From NCBI GenBank assembly GCA_009695195.1, contig SIBJ01000030.1:1-37512 (forward strand): a stretch of DNA of 37,512 bases, written 5' to 3'. Origin of the DNA: Pedosphaera sp. GTDB taxonomy: Bacteria > Verrucomicrobiota > Verrucomicrobiia > Limisphaerales > JADLHS01. Position numbers and translations under genes: made by a program. This document shows, piece by piece, positions 32,414 through 37,512 of the stretch. Each line of letters starts with the position of its first letter. The stretch's first letter is position 1. The notes under the pieces are model-generated. The model was not told where the DNA came from and did no database searches. It saw only the letters and a program-made list of their open reading frames with translations.

Positions 32414-33850
32414 CTACGACGTGGCAACCGCCGGCGCGCCGCGTCGCTTTGCGCGCTCGGCCAGATTCAAGAGCGGGCCGGTGAGGAACGTCGTGACCAG
32501 CGCCATCAGGACCATCATCGCGAAGATGCGCGGCGGAAGGATGCCGAGATCGTAGCCGATGTTCAGCGCGACGAGTTCGACGAGGCCGCGCGTGTTCATC
32601 AAGGCGCCGAGCGCGAAGGCGTCGTTCCAGTTCATGCCCGTCAGTCGCGCGGTGACCATCGTGCCGCCCAGTTTGCCGAGCGTGGCAACGGCGATGATCG
32701 CGAGGCAGACGAGCCAACTGGTCGTGTCGTTCAACAGGCCCACGTGCGTCCGCAATCCGCTGAACGCGAAGAACAGCGGCAGGAGGAACAACGAACTGAA
32801 GTTTTCGAGCCGGACGATGAGGTATTCGCGGAATTCTTTTTTCTGCGGCATCACGACGCCGGCGAGAAATGCGCCGAACAGGGCGCGGATGCCGATCAGT
32901 TCCGTGGTCAGTGCGGCAGCGAGGATCAGCAGCAGCACGGCGGCCATGGCGCCGCGCTTCGGGCCGCCGGCTTCCAACCGTTCGACCGCCAGCCAGCGCG
33001 GCAGTTGCGGGCGCACCACGAACAACATCACCGCCACAAACACAACGACAAGTGCCAGATAGAAAGCGGTGATGGCAAAATTCCCGGCGTGCGCGGTGGC
33101 GACGACGAAGGCGAGAATGGCCCACGCCGTGGCGTCGTTCACCGCCGCGCAGGTCAGGGCCGTGCTGCCGAGAAAAGTTTTGGCGATGCCGCGCTCTTTG
33201 AGAATGTGCGCCAGCACCGGAAACGCGGTGATGCTCATCGCGATTCCCATGAACAAGGCGAACGGCGTGAAGGACGTGCCCGGCGCGGAGTAATTGGAAT
33301 AAACGAACAGCGCCGTCACCACGCCCAGGAAGAAGGAGACGAGGATGCCGATGTGACTGACAAGCACTGCGGTGTGCGCTTTTTGCCGCAGATGGTTGAG
33401 GTCCATTTCCAATCCCACGACGAACATGAACAGGCAGACGCCGATCTGGCTGAGCAAGCGCAGAACGCCCAGCGACTCGGTCGGGAAAATAAAACCGGAC
33501 GCCGCCGGCCACAACCAGCCAAGCAGCGACGGCCCGAGCAAAATCCCCGCGAGCACTTCGCCCACGACCGACGGTTGTCCGCAACGGGCGAACACTGCGC
33601 CGACCGCGCGGGTCGCGAGCAAAATGACGATGACCTGGAGCAACAGCCGGCCGAGCGGTTCTTTGAGGTTCGCGCTCAGCGGTGACCAAAGCGAAGTCGT
33701 GTCGCTGGGCGAGGGAAGCGCAGTGACGCCGGCCGCGAGTGGGTTCTCCGCCGAGGGCGCGGGCAAGTGTTGTCCCTGCCTGATCGCAAAGAAAATCCCC
33801 GACCCAAACAACGCGAGCAGGGCCAGGTAAATCAGGATGGTTCGTTTCAT
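32414..33850 (-). CDS. CPA2-type cation/proton antiporter (KefB/NapA-like)
   Basis: The 478-residue membrane protein has 12-13 predicted spans beginning after an extracytoplasmic N-terminal stretch. Family motifs include QPSVVGEVLAGILLGPSLLG, IGVCLFMFVVGLEMDL, GIAMSITAFPVLAHILKERG and CAAVNDATAWAILAFV. The ND in the last motif matches the ion-binding position of electroneutral Na+/H+ exchangers. No TrkA-N regulatory domain is present. It would exchange Na+ or K+ for protons at the inner membrane. The start at 33850 is the first in-frame ATG next to the shared leader. First gene of the minus-strand run antiporter-gatB-Tat protein-mpl. Confidence 0.9.
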   Translation of the reverse strand: MKRTILIYLALLALFGSGIFFAIRQGQHLPAPSAENPLAAGVTALPSPSDTTSLWSPLSANLKEPLGRLLLQVIVILLATRAVGAVFARCGQPSVVGEVLAGILLGPSLLGWLWPAASGFIFPTESLGVLRLLSQIGVCLFMFVVGLEMDLNHLRQKAHTAVLVSHIGILVSFFLGVVTALFVYSNYSAPGTSFTPFALFMGIAMSITAFPVLAHILKERGIAKTFLGSTALTCAAVNDATAWAILAFVVATAHAGNFAITAFYLALVVVFVAVMLFVVRPQLPRWLAVERLEAGGPKRGAMAAVLLLILAAALTTELIGIRALFGAFLAGVVMPQKKEFREYLIVRLENFSSLFLLPLFFAFSGLRTHVGLLNDTTSWLVCLAIIAVATLGKLGGTMVTARLTGMNWNDAFALGALMNTRGLVELVALNIGYDLGILPPRIFAMMVLMALVTTFLTGPLLNLAERAKRRGAPAVATS

Positions 33851-33897
33851 TGCGCGGGGAGATTTAACCAAGACGCAAGCGAATGAACACGGATTTT
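33851..33897 (-). promoter_or_regulatory. Repeat-derived leader/promoter of the antiporter gene
   Basis: On the minus strand AAAATCCGTGTTCATTCG and, after 11 nt, GGTTAAATCTCC precede the ATG; TAAATC ends 10 nt before it, the same spacing as in front of gatB. Confidence 0.45.
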
Positions 33898-33967
33898 CCC
33901 GTCACCCGCACGGACAATTTTGGGCCTCAACAAATCCGCCCTGGCGGGGGAAGCAGCCCCTCGCCGT

Positions 33968-34591
33968 TCAGAGAAACGGCACGCCGGGCGTGTCGTAGGA
34001 ATAAGTCATCTCCGCCGCGCTGAATTTCCGGTGGTTCTTCACGTGGAAATCGGCGAAGAGGACATTGAGCGTACCGCTGTGGACGGGTGACGCGAAGCCA
34101 AAGAGCGTGTCCTGCGAATAATTGTCCTGGTCGGCGTCATCGGTCTCGAACGGGAAATTCGAATCGCCGGAGAGAATGTATTGCGTCGGGAACTTGATGC
34201 GTCGCAGGTTGACGCTGCCGATGGCAAAAGCCTCGGCGTAAACGGTACGGCTGCCCATGAAGTAGTTGAACGGTGATTTCTCGTAGCAGCGTGACATGGC
34301 CGGACAGCGCAGCACATTGGTGGCGCGATAGTATTCCAGCAATGGTCGCATCCACGGCACGGGGTTGGTGCTGTTCCACGCCACGCTGCCGTGCGCGGCG
34401 GGCAAAAGATCGGCGTTGTCCTCGCCATACATCTGCATGGCGTAGCCGAGTTGGCGGAGATTGTTGGCGCATTGCGTAGTCAACGCCCGCTCTTTCGCGC
34501 GTCCCAACGCGGGCAACAACATTGCTGCCAGGATCGCGATGATGGCGATCACGACGAGGAGTTCGATCAAAGTGAAGGCGGCGGCTTTCAT
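33968..34591 (-). CDS. Prepilin-like (type II pseudopilin) protein, H-X9-D type
   Basis: The 207-residue protein starts [20 protein letters not shown], a class III prepilin signal cleaved before Phe by the prepilin peptidase, followed by [16 protein letters not shown]. The C-terminal [14 protein letters not shown] fits the H-X9-DG motif common in Verrucomicrobiota and Planctomycetota prepilin-like proteins, but with Phe for Gly. It may be one of many pseudopilins served by the gsp genes at 6108-12301; no operon link is present. The ATG at 34591 is set by the signal. It is divergent from the gene at 34697. Confidence 0.88.
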   Translation of the reverse strand: MKAAAFTLIELLVVIAIIAILAAMLLPALGRAKERALTTQCANNLRQLGYAMQMYGEDNADLLPAAHGSVAWNSTNPVPWMRPLLEYYRATNVLRCPAMSRCYEKSPFNYFMGSRTVYAEAFAIGSVNLRRIKFPTQYILSGDSNFPFETDDADQDNYSQDTLFGFASPVHSGTLNVLFADFHVKNHRKFSAAEMTYSYDTPGVPFL

Positions 34592-34661
34592 CCGGTTCCA
34601 AAAGTCAGACGCGCGGGCAGCGGGAGTATTCGATGGCGGCAAAAAAAAGTCTTCAACCGCC

Positions 34662-34690
34662 GTGAAAAGATCTCCGCCGCGTGGCACACT
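34662..34690 (+). promoter_or_regulatory. Weak candidate promoter, leaderless arrangement
   Basis: GTGAAA at 34662-34667 and CACACT at 34685-34690 are 17 nt apart. The hexamer ends 6 nt before the GTG at 34697, as in front of thiH, mntA, the TPR gene and glcD, but it lacks the first T of TAnnnT. Confidence 0.3.
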
Positions 34691-34696
34691 GCGGGC

Positions 34697-34906
34697 GTGA
34701 AACTTTTTTACTCGGGTCCGGTGGTGAACGCGGAAATGCTCGTGGTGATGCTGGAAAAGCATGGCATCGCCGCGACGCAGGAATTCGAGGACGCGTCCAT
34801 GCCGGACGACGGAGATTTGAGCCGACCGGCGAAGGTGTTGGTGCCAGAGGTGGACTATGCGCGGGCACACCAGTTGTTCTACACCGAACGCGAAGGAGAA
34901 CTGTGA
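34697..34906 (+). CDS. DUF2007-like small protein
   Basis: The 69-residue protein begins [20 protein letters not shown], followed by [10 protein letters not shown] and the C-terminal [20 protein letters not shown]. The two halves (an N-terminal 'who inherits the end' pattern xAEMLxxxLExxGI and the C-terminal VPExDYxRAxxL) match DUF2007, a domain proposed to have a role in signalling but without a proven function. GTG start; no Shine-Dalgarno sequence. No operon partner. Confidence 0.75.
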   Translation: MKLFYSGPVVNAEMLVVMLEKHGIAATQEFEDASMPDDGDLSRPAKVLVPEVDYARAHQLFYTEREGEL

Positions 34907-34907
34907 G

Positions 34908-34975
34908 GTCAGAGCCGGAAGCCAGAGGGCAGATTTCCGTTTTTAGTCCTCCGACTTCTGACTTCCATCCGCCGC
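34908..34975. repeat. Weak inverted repeat upstream of prfB
   Basis: GGTCAGAGCCGGAAGCCAGA and the inverse of GACTTCTGACTTCC share a CAGAAGTC-like low-complexity pattern. Match quality is low. Confidence 0.3.
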
Positions 34976-35000
34976 CCTCCATCCGCTATCTTGCGCGCGC

Positions 35001-36147
35001 ATGTTTGAAATCGTCAAAGCCAACGTAACGACCGCTGCGCAGAAACTCACCCACCTGCGGAGGTTTCTTTGACGTACCGGGCACGCAAAAGCGGCTGACC
35101 GAGTTGGAAGCCCAGATGGCGGGCGAGACGTTCTGGAACAATCGCGAGCAGGCGCAGAAGCTCATTGACGAGGCGAACACTCTCCGCGGAAAAATTGATC
35201 CGCTGCTTTCGGCTGAGAAACAGCTCGACGATTTCCGCGTGATGCTCGAACTCGCCGAGGGCGAACCGCCCGACGCCCAGACGAAACACGAAGCCGAGTT
35301 GAATCGCGACACGGCAAAACTTTTGAAGGAGCTCGACGCGCTCGAACTTAAAGTTTTTCTCAACGGCCCGCATGACCGGAGCAATTGCATCCTGAGCATC
35401 AACGCCGGCGCGGGCGGCACTGAGGCGTGTGATTGGGCCGGGATGTTGTTGCGCATGTATCAGCGCTGGGCGGAATCGCGCGGCTGGGACGTCGAGGTCG
35501 AGGACGCGCTGCAAGGTGAGGGCGCGGGCATCAAGAGCGTCACGCTGCTCATCAAGGGCGAGAACGCCTACGGTTTTTGCAAAGCCGAGCGCGGCGTCCA
35601 CCGGCTCGTGCGCATTTCGCCGTTCGATTCGAACAAACGGCGGCACACAAGTTTTGCCAGCGTGGATGCGATTGCGGAAATCGAAGAGACTTCGTCAGAC
35701 ATCGTGATTCCGCCGGATGAATTCAAGGTGGATACCTTTCGTTCCGGCGGCAAGGGTGGGCAGAACGTGAACAAAGTGGAAACCGCCGTGCGCATCACGC
35801 ATCTTCCGACGGGGTTGGTCGTGGCGTCGCAGGCGCAGCGTTCGCAACATCAGAACCGCGCGACCGCGATGAACTTGTTGCTCTCACGGATTTACGCGCA
35901 GCGCGTGGACGCGCAAAAGGCGGAGATGGAGCGATTTTACGGCGAGAAAGGCAGCACCTCGTGGGGCAATCAGATTCGCAGCTACGTGTTCCAGCCGTAT
36001 CGTATGGTGAAAGATTTGCGGACGGGTGTGGAAACAAGCAACGTGCAGGCCGTGATGGACGGCGACCTGGACGCGTTCGTGAACGGCTGGTTGCGCGCGG
36101 GCTGTCCGCTGAAACGGATGCAGGGTGTGAAAGATGAGGAAGAATGA
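35001..36147 (+). CDS. prfB: Peptide chain release factor 2, with programmed +1 frameshift
   Basis: RF2 reads UGA and UAA. The product of 381 residues requires a +1 shift: 35001-35069 encodes MFEIVKANVTTAAQKLTHLR and FL, then TGA at 35070; skipping T35070 continues DVPGTQKRLTELEAQM and on to TGA at 36145-36147. The SPF anticodon-like tripeptide occurs in VRISPFDSNKRR and the catalytic GGQ in RSGGKGGQNVNKVETAVRIT. The start ATG has TATCTT 8 nt upstream. Automated calling may give a start at 35104; the true start is 35001. trpC follows after an inverted repeat. Confidence 0.96.
35059..35073 (+). promoter_or_regulatory. prfB recoding site
   Basis: GGAGG (35059-35063), three T, then CTT-TGA-C. 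The Shine-Dalgarno-like element is 3 nt from the CTT shift codon, as in Escherichia coli prfB. When RF2 is scarce, ribosomes shift to +1 and make RF2. Confidence 0.95.
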
Positions 36148-36150
36148 AAA

Positions 36151-36216
36151 AGTATTCAGTGTTCGGTATTCAGTCGGTTGCGCGGCGGCTTGGATTCCCT
36201 GAACACTGAATACGGA
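36151..36216. repeat. Inverted repeat between prfB and trpC
   Basis: GTATTCAGTGTTC at 36152-36164 is repeated in inverse at 36201-36213 (13 of 13), with further TATTCAGT-like units around it. It may reduce read-through from prfB. Confidence 0.65.
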
Positions 36217-36227
36217 ACACTGACGCG

Positions 36228-37037
36228 ATGAACATTCTCGACAAGATCGTTGAGCAAAAGAAACACGAGGTCGCGCAACTGCCCGTGCGACCGATTGCGG
36301 CGGGAGATTTGCGCGATGCGATGCTGGAGCGCGATGAGCGGCGCGATTTCTTCGGCGCGCTGAGGAAGCCGCGCGTGGGAGACATCGCGCTGATTGCGGA
36401 GGTGAAGAAAGCATCACCGTCGGCGGGTGTGATCTGCAAAGACTTCGATCCGGTTCGCATCGCAAAGGAATACGAGGCGGCGGGCGCGAGCTGTCTGTCG
36501 GTGCTGACGGACGAAAAGTTTTTCCAAGGCTCGCTCGATTATCTCCGGCAAATCCGCGCGGCGGTGAAGCTGCCGTTGCTGCGGAAGGATTTCATCATTG
36601 ATGAGCGGCAGATTCTGGAAGCCATCGAGTGGGGCGCGGATGCGATCCTGCTGATCGTCGCGATACTCGACGACGCGCGGCTGAAACATTTCCACTCGCT
36701 CGCGACGGAAGCCGGCCTGGCAGCGCTCGTCGAAGTGCATGACGAAGCGGAACTGGACCGCGCGCTGGCCGCGGGCGCGAAGTTGATCGGCGTGAACAAT
36801 CGCGATTTGAAAACTTTCGAAGTGGACCTCGCCGCATCGGAACGATTGGCGGCCAAACTTTTCGCGCCAGCCGGCGCTCGTCACGCGTCACTCCTTGTCG
36901 CCGAGAGCGGGATTCACAACCGGGTTGATGTCGAGCGACTGGCCCGTTGCGGGGCCGGCGCGATCCTCGTGGGTGAAAGCCTGATGCGGAGCGGAACGCC
37001 CGGTGATAAAATCCGGGAGCTCCTGACCTCACAGTGA
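36228..37037 (+). CDS. trpC: Indole-3-glycerol phosphate synthase
   Basis: TrpC closes the indole ring in tryptophan synthesis. The 269-residue TIM-barrel protein has LDKIVEQKKHEVAQL at the N-terminus, the catalytic lysine motif IAEVKKASPSAG near residues 55-66, LPLLRKDFIIDERQI, LVEVHDEAELDRAL, IGVNNRDLKTFEVD and VAESGIHNRVD, all standard active-site segments. Length is normal for a single-function TrpC. No other trp gene lies in the window. Confidence 0.96.
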   Translation: MNILDKIVEQKKHEVAQLPVRPIAAGDLRDAMLERDERRDFFGALRKPRVGDIALIAEVKKASPSAGVICKDFDPVRIAKEYEAAGASCLSVLTDEKFFQGSLDYLRQIRAAVKLPLLRKDFIIDERQILEAIEWGADAILLIVAILDDARLKHFHSLATEAGLAALVEVHDEAELDRALAAGAKLIGVNNRDLKTFEVDLAASERLAAKLFAPAGARHASLLVAESGIHNRVDVERLARCGAGAILVGESLMRSGTPGDKIRELLTSQ

Positions 37038-37068
37038 GAAACAAAAAGCCGCCCGGGAGGGGCGGCTT
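37035..37068 (-). terminator. Intrinsic terminator of the PEP-CTERM gene
   Basis: AAGCCGCCC (37046-37054) pairs with GGGCGGCTT (37060-37068). Read on the minus strand it is followed by TTTGTTTCTC, just after the PEP-CTERM stop at 37089. In the plus direction no T run follows. Confidence 0.7.
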
Positions 37069-37088
37069 GGGAAAGATTGGGACGCGGC

Positions 37089-37379
37089 CTACCGGCGCCG
37101 ACGCCAAATCAAGAGGCCGAGGCCTCCGAGAATTGAAAGCACCACGGCCGAAGGCTCCGGGACCATGTCTATGGTGAGTGGCCGGAGGAGCGGATCGGCG
37201 TTATTCGCGAAACCTTCGCGATAGCTCAAGTAGAGGAGATTGCCTGTCAGTCCGGCGACGGTGCTCCCGCTGATGGTGGTGTTGTCGTAATTCCCGGTGA
37301 CGCTCGTTCCGCTGACCTCGATGCCAAGCGTGTGCCAGCCGAGGTCGCCATCCGTAAGGGGAACTGTCCCGAATGGCGC
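37089..37379 (-). pseudogene. PEP-CTERM protein, C-terminal 96 codons, interrupted
   Basis: The minus strand reads LTDGDLGWHTLGIEVSGTSV, VAGLTGNLLYLSYREGFANN and the sorting signal VPEPSAVVLSILGGLG, then LLIWRRRR and stop. PEP-CTERM tails are recognised by exosortase (EpsH-type) for export and anchoring. The open frame is entered at a TAA (37380-37382) that ends the IS4-like transposase. No start exists, so the 5' part is outside the window or lost. Confidence 0.85.
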
Positions 37380-37512
37380 TTAGTTAAGGGCATGTGTCGT
37401 TGATTTTTTCTGGGTGGCTTCGGCAATGATTTCCTGCCGGGGGCGCATCAACAAGGGAAAGTTTTTCGGCCTCCGTTTCCTCATGCGCGGTTCGGATCGC
37501 TCAGGGCGTTCC
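37380..37512 (-). mobile_element. C-terminal end of an IS4-like transposase, partial
   Basis: On the minus strand the frame entering from the window edge reads RKRRPKNFPLLMRPRQ and then EIIAEATQKKSTTHALN, with the stop at 37380-37382. The KRRPKxYxLLxxPR-type tail is characteristic of IS4-family DDE transposases. The element end must be close to 37380, where PEP-CTERM coding begins. The inverted repeat itself cannot be fixed from one end. Confidence 0.7.

Noticed and set aside
32355..33689. A 948-codon version of gatB extending upstream
   Set aside because: The extension overlaps the antiporter gene in another frame and is Arg-rich; GatB begins at 32354 as in other species.
37046..37068. Terminator for trpC in the plus direction
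   Set aside because: No T run follows on the plus strand; the T-rich side lies on the minus strand, so it is assigned to the PEP-CTERM gene.

Overview
The window looks like part of a GC-rich chromosome from the Verrucomicrobiota, most likely a Pedosphaera/Limisphaera-type lineage. This is inferred from content: a PEP-CTERM protein tail, a prepilin with an H-X9-D motif, giant secreted proteins built from Ig-like, LamG and RCC1-like repeats, a Tat-exported orphan enzyme and a CarB fragment. No rRNA or tRNA gene, CRISPR array or integrase was seen.

Layout. 1-1830 is a decayed region with three fragments of carB, a DUF3303-type gene, an AT-richer orphan fragment and short palindromes. 1880-4186 is a thiamin locus (thiH, thiS) with a MntA/HepT nucleotidyltransferase-HEPN toxin-antitoxin pair between the two genes; the pair is followed by a second copy of the thiH 3' end. 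4250-6035 holds an MscS channel and a short TauE/SafE-like protein. 6108-12301 (minus) is a translationally coupled gspE-gspL-gspM-gspD operon. 12453-17149 holds a TPR protein and a coupled glcD-glcE-glcF glycolate oxidase operon. 17268-24170 encodes a secreted protein of about 2300 residues with three seven-bladed RCC1-like propellers separated by Ig-like domains. 24460-26613 (minus) encodes an NHL-propeller protein, bracketed by mpl and a stray copy of the mpl 3' end. 26982-33850 (minus) runs antiporter, gatB, Tat-exported protein, mpl. 33968-37037 holds a prepilin, a DUF2007-like gene, prfB with its programmed frameshift, and trpC. The right edge carries a PEP-CTERM gene cut by the end of an IS4-like transposase.

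The most interesting signals lie beneath the gene level. (1) Accessory genes sit between a housekeeping gene and a second partial copy of that gene at two places (thiH around mntA-hepT, mpl around the NHL gene) and possibly at a third (carB around DUF3303). (2) Several families of REPIN-like double hairpins occur both between genes and in frame inside conserved genes (glcE, glcF, gatB); arm differences in the glcE family are compensatory. (3) Four GTG-start genes have a -10-like TAnnnT hexamer exactly 6 nt before the start codon, which predicts leaderless mRNAs. (4) gatB and the antiporter share a homologous upstream sequence that looks repeat-derived.

Terminators and promoters are assigned by eye. 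Family calls rest on recognisable motifs, not on searches.
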